Shown here piece after piece: positions 1 through 6,018 of a DNA stretch of 9,896 nt. Where the stretch lies: positions 1-9,896 of the forward strand of contig JAHHTE010000067.1 in the NCBI GenBank assembly GCA_020024815.1, in the 5' to 3' direction. Within the stretch, counting starts at the first letter, position 1; each line of letters begins with the position of its first letter. This DNA comes from Mailhella sp. (GTDB lineage: Bacteria; Desulfobacterota; Desulfovibrionia; Desulfovibrionales; Desulfovibrionaceae). Under the pieces are notes generated by a model, which saw only the letters and a program-made list of their open reading frames with translations, had not been told where the DNA came from and made no database searches. The position numbers were made by a program, and so were the translations under genes.

Positions 1-776
1 GCTTTTTGACGTGGTGGAATTTTTTTATATTTAATTTTAGAATAACCAAGCATAAAACCTGCATTAATCACATCATTTTCAGACAAACCTAAAAATTTAT
101 TTATAGGTTCATAAATTTTAGCTGTTTGAATTGCAAATCCAGCCCAACAAACACCTATTCCCATTGTTGGCAATAATAATTCAAGATAACTAGATGCAAT
201 ACTGCAATCAACAATGCCAAAACGTTCACCAATTTCTTTTTCACAGTATGCAAAAATTACGCAAGGAGCATGTCTAAAAATAGGATCATTTCCTTCATCA
301 AAACTTGCAACCATTCTTTTAGCAGAAGGAATGGTACGCATATAATCAATAACAAGTCCTGCTAATTGGCGAACTTTATCTTTCCCATTAATCACTATCC
401 ATTTTATATATTGTCCATTTTTTGCCGTAGGAGCAAAACGTACAACTTCAAAAAGTTTTTGTAAATCTTCTTGAGAAATTTCTTTATCTTTATAAGACCG
501 TACAGAACGTCTACCTTTCATTAATAATGATAATTCTTCAAAAGTAATTTGAGAATTAATATTTGGCTCACCAAATTCTTCAACTCCATCAATTTCTAAT
601 GAAATAGCGTTAGTAGGACAGACTCCAATACAGTGTCCACAGCTAATACAAGTAAAAGTACCTTTACGCGTAATAACTGCCTTATTTTCTTCGTTCATTT
701 CAATACAGCCAGCAGGACAAATATTATAACAAATTTTATCCCCACAGCATTTTTCTTGATTGATTGTTACAGCCAT
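1..776 (-). CDS. Ferredoxin-nitroreductase fusion protein (C-terminus cut by window edge)
   Basis: My translation from ATG 776 gives 258 residues with no stop, so the C-terminus lies outside the window. Residues 1-60 are a two-cluster ferredoxin domain. The second motif is canonical (C43-x2-C46-x2-C49-x3-C53-P). The first reads C10-x2-D13-x2-C16-x3-C20-P, with Asp where the second Cys is expected. From about residue 88 a nitroreductase domain begins with RRSVRSY, the usual FMN-phosphate contact region, and continues through the APTAKNGQ stretch. Enzymes of this type use FMN and reduce nitro groups, quinones or flavins; here the fused ferredoxin probably carries electrons to the flavin. The true substrate cannot be read from sequence. 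AAAGGA lies 11 nt before the start. The gene begins 18 nt after the hom stop codon on the same strand, so it is probably cotranscribed with hom, although no functional link is obvious. Only about 10-20 residues are likely missing. Confidence 0.88.
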   Translation of the reverse strand, partial: MAVTINQEKCCGDKICYNICPAGCIEMNEENKAVITRKGTFTCISCGHCIGVCPTNAISLEIDGVEEFGEPNINSQITFEELSLLMKGRRSVRSYKDKEISQEDLQKLFEVVRFAPTAKNGQYIKWIVINGKDKVRQLAGLVIDYMRTIPSAKRMVASFDEGNDPIFRHAPCVIFAYCEKEIGERFGIVDCSIASSYLELLLPTMGIGVCWAGFAIQTAKIYEPINKFLGLSENDVINAGFMLGYSKIKYKKIPPRQK

Positions 777-794
777 TTTTAAATAAATCCTTTA

Positions 795-2078
795 TTATAC
801 CTCAAGAACACGATAAGCAACAGGTTTAGAAATAAGAATATTTGAATTTTCCATTTCATGTAAAGCTTGTTTCATTGCTTTCATGCTTGTTTCGTATGTC
901 ATAAAAACAAGTGGTACACCGTCTTCTTGTTTTTTCTTTTGAATAACTTGTGAGATAGAAATACCTTGCTTTGCAAAAAGTCCTGCAATATCACGTAAAA
1001 CCCCAACAGTATCATGCACCATTAATCGCAAATACCAAGGAGATTCCATTATTTCAGGATTTACCATTGGAGCTAATGGTAATTTTTCCATTACATAACC
1101 TGTACTATCATAAATATCTTTTACTAAAGACATAATATCGCCAAGCACAGCACTTGCAGTTGGTAAACTTCCTGCTCCTATACCATGCAAAAATAATGAA
1201 CCAACAGCATTTCCATTAATATGAATAGCGTTAAAAGCTCCATCAACACGAGCAAGCATTGCTTTTTCAGGAACAAGATATGGGCTAACCCCAGCTTCTA
1301 TTTCACCATTAACTTGTGCTGTTTGCCCCAATAATTTTATTGTATATCCTAAGCTATGTGCAAAATTAATATCCATAGCATTCATATTGCGAATACCTTG
1401 CACAGAAAGCTTTTCATAAGGATAATGCACACCCCAAGCTAAACGAATAAGTAATTTTAATTTATGTGCAGCATCAAAACCATCAATATCAAGTGTTGGA
1501 TCAGCTTCAGCAAAGCCTAATTCTTGTGCAGATTTTAATGCTTCATCAAAATTTGTACCATTTACAGACATTTGTGAAAGAATATAGTTACTTGTACCAT
1601 TCAAAATGCCTGTAACAGTTTTAATTTTATTTCCTGCTAAACTATCTTTTAAAGTTTGCACAATGGGAATACCACCAGCAACACTTGCTTCATAAGCTAA
1701 AGAAAGATTTTTTTCTTCTGCAAGAGCAAAAAGTTCTTCGCCTTTTTCAGCTAATAAAGCTTTATTAGCTGTTACAACAGATTTCCCATGTAACAAAGCT
1801 TCTTTTATAAGAGTATGTGCTATACCAAGACCACCCATAAGTTCAACTATTACTTGAATTTCAGGGTCTTCAACCATAAGTAATGGATTATCAATTAATT
1901 TAGTATGTTCAGGAATATCTCTTTTTATTGTAACATCGCGAACAGCTACGTATTTAACGATAATTCTTTTCCCTGTTCTACGTTCAATTTCAGTCGCATT
2001 ATCACGAAGTAATGTTACTAATCCAGACCCAACAGTTCCTAAACCTGCTAAACCAATGACAACATCTTGTACTGACAT
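795..2078 (-). CDS. hom: Homoserine dehydrogenase
   Basis: This is a full-length 427-residue NAD(P)-dependent homoserine dehydrogenase, which reduces aspartate semialdehyde to homoserine at the branch to threonine and methionine. The N-terminal Rossmann domain has the GLAGLGTVGSG nucleotide loop (residues 9-19). The catalytic domain has NGTSNYI (160-166) and EADPTLDIDGFDAAHK (191-206), in which E191, D197, D202 and K206 match the substrate and proton-transfer residues known from yeast. A C-terminal ACT domain (about 350-427, beginning near MVHDTVGVLRDIAG) suggests feedback control, typically by threonine. I chose ATG 2078 because AAAGGA lies 9 nt upstream; the in-frame GTG at 2084 would sit only 3 nt from that site. 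The gene follows the infC terminator and is probably a separate transcription unit. Only weak promoter matches are visible between 2091 and 2150. The ferredoxin-nitroreductase gene follows after 18 nt. Confidence 0.96.
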   Translation of the reverse strand: MSVQDVVIGLAGLGTVGSGLVTLLRDNATEIERRTGKRIIVKYVAVRDVTIKRDIPEHTKLIDNPLLMVEDPEIQVIVELMGGLGIAHTLIKEALLHGKSVVTANKALLAEKGEELFALAEEKNLSLAYEASVAGGIPIVQTLKDSLAGNKIKTVTGILNGTSNYILSQMSVNGTNFDEALKSAQELGFAEADPTLDIDGFDAAHKLKLLIRLAWGVHYPYEKLSVQGIRNMNAMDINFAHSLGYTIKLLGQTAQVNGEIEAGVSPYLVPEKAMLARVDGAFNAIHINGNAVGSLFLHGIGAGSLPTASAVLGDIMSLVKDIYDSTGYVMEKLPLAPMVNPEIMESPWYLRLMVHDTVGVLRDIAGLFAKQGISISQVIQKKKQEDGVPLVFMTYETSMKAMKQALHEMENSNILISKPVAYRVLEV

Positions 2079-2153
2079 AAGCACATATCCTTTCTAAAAT
2101 ATAGAAAAATAATTTAACCGAAACAAATAAAAAAGTCTATGTTTTCTCAATAT

Positions 2154-2190
2154 TAAAAAAGGAGAAAAGCCACATAATGTGGCTTTCTCA
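2154..2190 (-). terminator. Rho-independent terminator after infC
   Basis: On the minus strand the hairpin begins within two bases of the infC stop codon. A 6-bp core (GCCACA/TGTGGC at 2169-2174 and 2178-2183) has a 3-nt loop and is extended by A-T and GAG/CTC pairs with one bulged A, out to 2162-2189. The minus strand continues CTTTTTT. This is a strong intrinsic terminator and it closes the thrS-infC unit. Confidence 0.9.
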
Positions 2191-2745
2191 TTATTTTTTC
2201 GCAAAAGGAATAAGCAGAATCTGTAAGGTACGACCTTCCACACCAGCCTCTTGCTCTACCTTACCCAATTCTTTTGTATCTTCAACAATACGGTCAAGAA
2301 TTGCTTGTCCACGGCTTTTATGAACAATTTCACGTCCTCTAAAGAAAATAGTAACCTTACAACGGTCTCCATCTTCTAAGAAACGGCGAATATGACGAAG
2401 TTTTGTTTCATAATCATGATCGTCGGTCTTGGGGCGCATTTTGATTTCTTTAATTTGAACAACAGTTTGGTTTTTCTTTTGTTCTTTCTTTTTTTGTTGC
2501 TGTTCGTATTTAAATTTACCAAAATCCATAATACGACAAACTGGTGGATCTGCAGTTGCAGCAACTTCTACAAGATCTAAGCCATGTTCTTTTGCAAGAT
2601 CAATAGCTTCTTGTTTTGAAAGAATACCAATTTGTTCCCCTTCCGCTCCGATAACACGTACTTCACGAGCTCGGATTTGTTCATTTCGTCTGGTACCGTC
2701 TTGTTGAGGCACATCACGACGTGGTTTAATGCTAGGCGAAGCTAT
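2191..2745 (-). CDS. infC: Translation initiation factor IF-3 (probable ATA start)
   Basis: IF-3 binds the 30S subunit, prevents 50S joining and proofreads start codon and initiator tRNA. The protein shows the N-terminal domain (RRNEQIRAREVRVIG, then DLVEVAATADPPVCRIMDFGK), a Lys/Gln-rich linker (QQQKKKEQKK) and the C-terminal domain (IKEIKMRPKTDDHDY, RFLEDGDRCKVTIFFRGRE). The first conventional start is GTG 2712 (173 aa), but it has no ribosome site. The frame stays open to a TGA at 2749-2751. GGAGGG at 2753-2758 lies exactly 7 nt before an in-frame ATA at 2743-2745, giving 184 aa that begin ASPSIKPRRD. An ATT at 2728-2730, the codon used in E. coli infC, is 22 nt from that site and fits less well. 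IF-3 is known to repress its own mRNA through a non-canonical start, so the ATA fits the family. The gene overlaps the thrS end by 14 nt. rpmI and rplT do not follow. Confidence 0.95.
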   Translation of the reverse strand: MASPSIKPRRDVPQQDGTRRNEQIRAREVRVIGAEGEQIGILSKQEAIDLAKEHGLDLVEVAATADPPVCRIMDFGKFKYEQQQKKKEQKKNQTVVQIKEIKMRPKTDDHDYETKLRHIRRFLEDGDRCKVTIFFRGREIVHKSRGQAILDRIVEDTKELGKVEQEAGVEGRTLQILLIPFAKK

Positions 2746-4669
2746 AGCTCATCCCTCCAACTTTAAAAGGTTTATCACTATCTTCACGGATGGTTGCAAT
2801 AGTTTGATCAATAGATTGCAAGCCTAAATTTTCACCCGTGCGAAGACGAATATTTACACCGCCTTCTTCTACTTCTTTATCCCCAACAACGAGGATAAAT
2901 GGTATTTTAGCAAGCTGTGCTTCACGAACTTTGAAACCGAGTTTTTCATTTCTAGTATCAGCTTCAACGCGAATACCTGCAGCTTGTAATTTGCTAACAA
3001 CTTCTTTTGTAAAATCTAATTGTGTATCAGTTACATTTAACACTTTTGCTTGAACAGGAGCAAGCCAAGTTGGGAATGCACCAGCATAGTGTTCAGTTAA
3101 TACACCAATAAAACGTTCTAATGAACCTAAAATAGCTCTATGCACCATAACAGGTCTATGTCTTTCCCCATCTTGTCCAACGTATTCAATTTCAAAACGT
3201 TCTGGTAAGTTAAAGTCCACTTGAATAGTTGATAATTGCCATTCACGACCAATAGCATCAGTAACTTTAATATCAATTTTAGGTCCGTAAAAAGCACCGT
3301 CCCCTTCGTTTATTTGATATTCTTTACCTTCTTTCTTTACAGCTTCAATAAGAGCATTAGTAGAACGTTCCCAAGCTTCGTCAGTACCAATACTGTCTTC
3401 TGGACGAGTAGAAATAAAGAGTTTATATGAAAAACCAAATAAATTCATAAGGTCAGCAGAAAGACGCATTACTTTAATAATTTCATCTTCAAGCTGATCA
3501 GGAGTGCATATAATATGAGCATCATCTTGAGTAAATTGGCGAACACGAAGTAAACCATGTAAAGCCCCACTCATTTCATGGCGGTGAACAACACCAAGCT
3601 CAAACATACGAACAGGTAATTCACGATAACTATGTAATGTATTATTATACATTAAAAGATGTCCAACACAGTTCATTGGTTTTACACCATGAATTGAATT
3701 TTCAATCTCTGTAAAATACATATTTTCACGATAGTGATCATAGTGTCCTGATTTTTCCCAAAGTTCTTTACGAAGAATTTGTGGACCTTGCACTAATTCA
3801 TAACCACGTTTTAAATGCTCACGACGCAAGAAATCTTCTAAAATAGTTCTAAGCATCATGCCTTTTGGTAACCAAAAAGACATACCAGGAGCAACATCTT
3901 CATGGAAAGTGAAAAGACCAAGTTCTTTACCTAATTTTCTATGATCACGTTTTTTTGCTTCTTCAATTCTGTTTAAATAAGCTTTAAGTGATTTTTCATC
4001 AGCAAATGCAGTTCCATAAATACGGGAAAGCATAGGATTTTTTTCATCACCACGCCAATAAGCACCTGCAACAGACATAAGTTTAAAAGCTTTAATAAAA
4101 GAGGTATTTGGAATATGTGGTCCACGACATAAATCAACAAACTCACCAGCTTTATATAAAGAAACAGTAGGAGCATCAATATCTGCTACAATTTCAGCTT
4201 TAAATTTTTCACCTTTATCTGTAAATAATTTTATAGCTTCTTCTTTTGAAATTTCACTTCTTTCAAAAGATAAATTGCTATTAATAATTTTTTGCATTTC
4301 TTTCTCAATTACTTCTAAATCAGCAGGAGTAAAAGGACGTTCTGCATCAAAATCATAGTAAAAACCATTTTCAATAGAAGGACCAATAGTTACTTTTGTT
4401 CCCGGAAAAAGTTTTTGAACAGCATCAGCCATAATATGTGATGTTGAGTGGCGTAAGATTTCTAAACCTTCTTCACTCTCAACTGTTACAGGAGTAATGG
4501 TGGTAGTGTTTGTTGGAATTGTAGTTGATAAGTCAACAACTGTTTCGTTGTTTATTTTTGCAGCAATGCAACTTTTAAATTTCTTTCCAGAAAGATGTTC
4601 TTTTAGAATGTCAGCAATAATAGCATTCTCTTGAACACTAATTTCATTCTCTTCCAATTTAATATTCAT
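2732..4669 (-). CDS. thrS: Threonyl-tRNA synthetase
   Basis: This is a complete 645-residue class II aminoacyl-tRNA synthetase that charges tRNA-Thr in the cytoplasm. Domains in order: TGS (about 1-62); editing domain with H74-x3-H78 and C181-RGP-H185, which removes mischarged Ser-tRNA; catalytic core with motif 2 around R363 (HRHEMSGALHGLLRVRQFTQDDAH) and motif 3 (HRAILGSLERF from H510); and the anticodon-binding domain (about 540-640). The zinc ligands are C334, H385 and H510, matching E. coli C334, H385 and H511. The zinc Cys lies in MNCVGH rather than the common MNCPGH. ATG 4669 is preceded by GGTGG at 6 nt. The gene lies directly after tRNA-Val, with a terminator-like hairpin between them and no clear promoter of its own. 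Its 3' end overlaps infC, so the two are probably translationally close. Confidence 0.98.
   Translation of the reverse strand: MNIKLEENEISVQENAIIADILKEHLSGKKFKSCIAAKINNETVVDLSTTIPTNTTTITPVTVESEEGLEILRHSTSHIMADAVQKLFPGTKVTIGPSIENGFYYDFDAERPFTPADLEVIEKEMQKIINSNLSFERSEISKEEAIKLFTDKGEKFKAEIVADIDAPTVSLYKAGEFVDLCRGPHIPNTSFIKAFKLMSVAGAYWRGDEKNPMLSRIYGTAFADEKSLKAYLNRIEEAKKRDHRKLGKELGLFTFHEDVAPGMSFWLPKGMMLRTILEDFLRREHLKRGYELVQGPQILRKELWEKSGHYDHYRENMYFTEIENSIHGVKPMNCVGHLLMYNNTLHSYRELPVRMFELGVVHRHEMSGALHGLLRVRQFTQDDAHIICTPDQLEDEIIKVMRLSADLMNLFGFSYKLFISTRPEDSIGTDEAWERSTNALIEAVKKEGKEYQINEGDGAFYGPKIDIKVTDAIGREWQLSTIQVDFNLPERFEIEYVGQDGERHRPVMVHRAILGSLERFIGVLTEHYAGAFPTWLAPVQAKVLNVTDTQLDFTKEVVSKLQAAGIRVEADTRNEKLGFKVREAQLAKIPFILVVGDKEVEEGGVNIRLRTGENLGLQSIDQTIATIREDSDKPFKVGGMSYSFA
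2753..2758 (-). promoter_or_regulatory. infC ribosome binding site within thrS
   Basis: GGAGGG on the minus strand is a near-perfect Shine-Dalgarno sequence located inside the last codons of thrS. It is the only good site near the infC start and is 7 nt from ATA 2745, 22 nt from ATT 2730 and 40 nt from GTG 2712, so it decides the start in favour of ATA. Confidence 0.75.
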
Positions 4670-4683
4670 AATTTACCACCTAT

Positions 4684-4697
4684 AACGTATCTACGTT
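4684..4697. repeat. Short perfect inverted repeat in the thrS leader
   Basis: AACGTA-TC-TACGTT is a 6-2-6 inverted repeat, flanked by TATA on both sides, located between the tRNA-Val terminator hairpin and the thrS ribosome binding site (4676-4680). It could be a protein-binding site or a small hairpin in the thrS leader. It does not include the ribosome site. Function is unknown. Confidence 0.45.
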
Positions 4698-4728
4698 TAT
4701 ATAAGAAAAGGAGGATTTTCCTCCTCAT
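4698..4728 (-). terminator. Terminator-like hairpin between tRNA-Val and thrS
   Basis: On the minus strand AGGAGGA-AAA-TCCTCCT (stem 4709-4715 with 4719-4725) is followed by TTTTCTTATAT. The stem is short but GC-rich for this genome, and the T-tract is interrupted by one C. It probably ends the tRNA-Val transcript, possibly with partial read-through into thrS. Confidence 0.7.
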
Positions 4729-4736
4729 ACTTTTTT

Positions 4737-4811
4737 TGGTAGGCACGAGCAGACTTGAACTGCTGACCCCTTCCGTGTCAAGGAAGTGCTCTACCCCTGA
4801 GCCACGCGCCT
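4737..4811 (-). tRNA. tRNA-Val, anticodon GAC, CCA encoded
   Basis: The minus strand folds into a standard 75-nt cloverleaf: acceptor AGGCGCG/CGTGCCT with one G-T pair, D stem GCTC/GAGC, anticodon stem CTTCC/GGAAG with loop TTGACAC (anticodon GAC, reading GUC and GUU), variable GGGTC, T stem AGCAG/CTGCT with loop TTCAAGT, discriminator A, and encoded CCA at 4737-4739. It has its own promoter upstream and a terminator-like hairpin downstream, just before thrS. Confidence 0.97.
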
Positions 4812-4830
4812 AAATATTTAAGTAGTTCTT

Positions 4831-4880
4831 TATATAAGTATAATAAAATATAACGTCAAGTTTTTTTTACGATTTTTTTA
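4831..4880 (-). promoter_or_regulatory. tRNA-Val promoter with A-tract UP-like element
   Basis: The minus strand carries -35 TTGACG (4854-4859), a 17-bp spacer and -10 TATATA (4831-4836), close to the sigma-70 consensus. Transcription would start near 4824, about 13 nt before the tRNA 5' end. Immediately upstream of the -35 are two A-tracts on the minus strand (eight A at 4861-4868, seven A at 4873-4879) whose centres are about 11-12 bp apart, like an UP element or a curved region. This is the only strong promoter I see ahead of tRNA-Val, thrS and infC. Confidence 0.75.
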
Positions 4881-4919
4881 ATAATTTTACTATATTTTCA
4901 TATAATTAGAAAAATATTT

Positions 4920-5792
4920 TTAATCAAATAAACTTAATTGAGTGTAGCTATTTTTATTTTCAAGTGTATATAAATATTGAAAGATTTTTTGATTATCAAA
5001 AAGAATAGAATTTTCTCTACATATTTTATAAAATAGTTGCATTAATTGCTTATTATTAGGACTAATAAGCTGATAATTCATGCCATATTTTTGAATATAT
5101 TTTTCTTTTAAATCTGGAAATTTTTGTTCTAATTGTTGATAAAAATATTCTCTATTCCCTTCTCTAAGTGTTAATCCCATTCCAAAGCAAATAATTCCAT
5201 ATACTTTTGCTTCAATACAATAATTTAAAATACCTTGTATATTTTCTTTAGTATCATTAATAAATGGAAGAATAGGAGTAAGCCAAACAATAGTAGGAAT
5301 ACCTGCTTTATGCAGTTCTTTTAAAACTTCAACACGCTCTTTTGTTATGCAAACATGAGGTTCAATCTTTTTACATAATGCTTCATCATACGTAGTTAAT
5401 GTCATTTGCACTACACATTTTGTTTTTTTGTTAATAGCTGTTAATAAATCTATATCCCGTAATACAAGATTAGATTTAGTTATTAAAGTAAAACCAAAGC
5501 CATATTGATAAGCTAAAGATAATGCTTTTCGTGTATATTCTAATGTATTTTCAAGTGGTATGTATGGATCAGTCATAGATCCCGTTCCAATCATACATTT
5601 TTTTCTTTTTCTTTTAAGAGTATCTTCTAATAATTCAATAGCATTTTCTTTTATTTCAATATCTTCAAAATCATATTCATATTGATAACATTTACTTCTT
5701 GAATCACAATATATGCACCCATGTAAACAACCTCTATATAAATTCATTCCATTTTTTGCTGATAAAATAGTTTTTACCTGTGTAAAATGCAT
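4920..5792 (-). CDS. SPL-family radical SAM protein with clamp-motif-like C-terminus
   Basis: This 290-residue protein belongs to the spore-photoproduct-lyase-like branch of radical SAM proteins (COG1533 type). The cluster motif is C22-x3-C26-x2-C29 in NLYRGCLHGCIYC, followed by the family stretch MIGTGSMTDPYIPLE (about 92-106) and a TIM-barrel-like pattern (LITKSN, VVQMTLTTYD, PTIVWLTPILPFIND). Members bind a [4Fe-4S] cluster and cleave SAM to a 5'-deoxyadenosyl radical. True SplB repairs spore photoproduct, but this branch is widespread in non-sporulating bacteria and mostly uncharacterised, so the substrate is unknown. The last residues are QLSLFD, matching the sliding-clamp-binding consensus QL(S/D)LF, which hints at a DNA-linked role. 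AAGGA lies about 5 nt before the ATG. The gene appears monocistronic: the ahcY terminator lies upstream and the tRNA-Val promoter downstream. It looks richer in A+T and in Lys, Asn, Ile and Tyr than its neighbours. Confidence 0.9.
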   Translation of the reverse strand: MHFTQVKTILSAKNGMNLYRGCLHGCIYCDSRSKCYQYEYDFEDIEIKENAIELLEDTLKRKRKKCMIGTGSMTDPYIPLENTLEYTRKALSLAYQYGFGFTLITKSNLVLRDIDLLTAINKKTKCVVQMTLTTYDEALCKKIEPHVCITKERVEVLKELHKAGIPTIVWLTPILPFINDTKENIQGILNYCIEAKVYGIICFGMGLTLREGNREYFYQQLEQKFPDLKEKYIQKYGMNYQLISPNNKQLMQLFYKICRENSILFDNQKIFQYLYTLENKNSYTQLSLFD

Positions 5793-5892
5793 ATATTTCC
5801 TTATAATATTTGCTAATTAATAAAACTCGCTGATAAGAAAAAGAATTTTTAGATTAAAAAAGTTTTAAAAAATAAATGTTAAAAGAAAAAAT

Positions 5893-5917
5893 TTTTTAAA
5901 AGTATTTCTTTTAAAAA
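5893..5917. repeat. A/T-only inverted repeat in the intergenic region
   Basis: TTTTTAAAAG-TATTT-CTTTTAAAAA forms a 10-bp stem in the 226-bp AT-rich gap between the radical SAM gene and ahcY. In DNA this AT-rich it may arise by chance. The rest of the gap (5793-5940) holds no ORF or RNA gene that I can recognise. Confidence 0.3.
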
Positions 5918-5944
5918 TTATAAAAAAACAAATTACATAATAAA

Positions 5945-5970
5945 TTAGGAAGAAAATAGTTTCTTCCTAA
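5945..5970. repeat. Second hairpin downstream of ahcY
   Basis: TTAGGAAGAAA-ATAG-TTTCTTCCTAA is a perfect 11-bp stem with a 4-nt loop, 14 nt beyond the ahcY terminator stem. On the minus strand it is followed by TTTATTATG, a poor T-tract. It may be a back-up terminator or a 3'-end protecting hairpin. Confidence 0.55.
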
Positions 5971-5984
5971 ATAAAATTCAATAT

Positions 5985-6013
5985 AAAAAACCACCTAGTT
6001 AAGGTGGTTTTTT
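5985..6013 (-). terminator. Rho-independent terminator of the sahR-ahcY operon
   Basis: AAAAAACCACCT at 5985-5996 pairs perfectly with AGGTGGTTTTTT at 6002-6013 around a 5-nt loop. On the minus strand the stem starts 5 nt after the ahcY stop and its 3' arm ends in six T, so it is a strong intrinsic terminator. The symmetry means it could also work on the plus strand. Confidence 0.9.
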
Positions 6014-6018
6014 ATATC

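Noticed and set aside
2079..2084. GTG 2084 as the hom start
   Set aside because: It would be only 3 nt from AAAGGA, while ATG 2078 has a 9-nt spacing and matches a normal homoserine dehydrogenase N-terminus.
2098..2126. TTGTTT-17-TATATT as a promoter for hom
   Set aside because: The predicted start near 2091 would fall within the ribosome binding site, leaving almost no leader, and the -35 matches only 3 of 6 bases.
2376..2580. Two 62-codon ORFs, one on each strand, inside infC
   Set aside because: They lie within the well-supported IF-3 coding region in other frames, have low-complexity Lys- or Phe/Leu-rich translations and no ribosome site.
2838..4179. Short ORFs on both strands inside thrS
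   Set aside because: Out-of-frame shadows of an intact ThrRS gene; no recognisable domain.
4670..4736. A T-box or tRNA-like translational operator before thrS
   Set aside because: The leader is only 67 nt and lacks T-box elements or a threonine anticodon-like loop; only small hairpins are present.
4631..4813. Plus-strand 60-codon ORF covering the thrS start and the tRNA
   Set aside because: It reads antisense through the tRNA-Val gene; translated antisense tRNA is a common false ORF.
5821..5940. Possible small RNA or replication-type AT-rich region between the radical SAM gene and ahcY
   Set aside because: Only A/T runs and a weak A/T hairpin; no iterons, DnaA boxes or convincing promoter-terminator pair.
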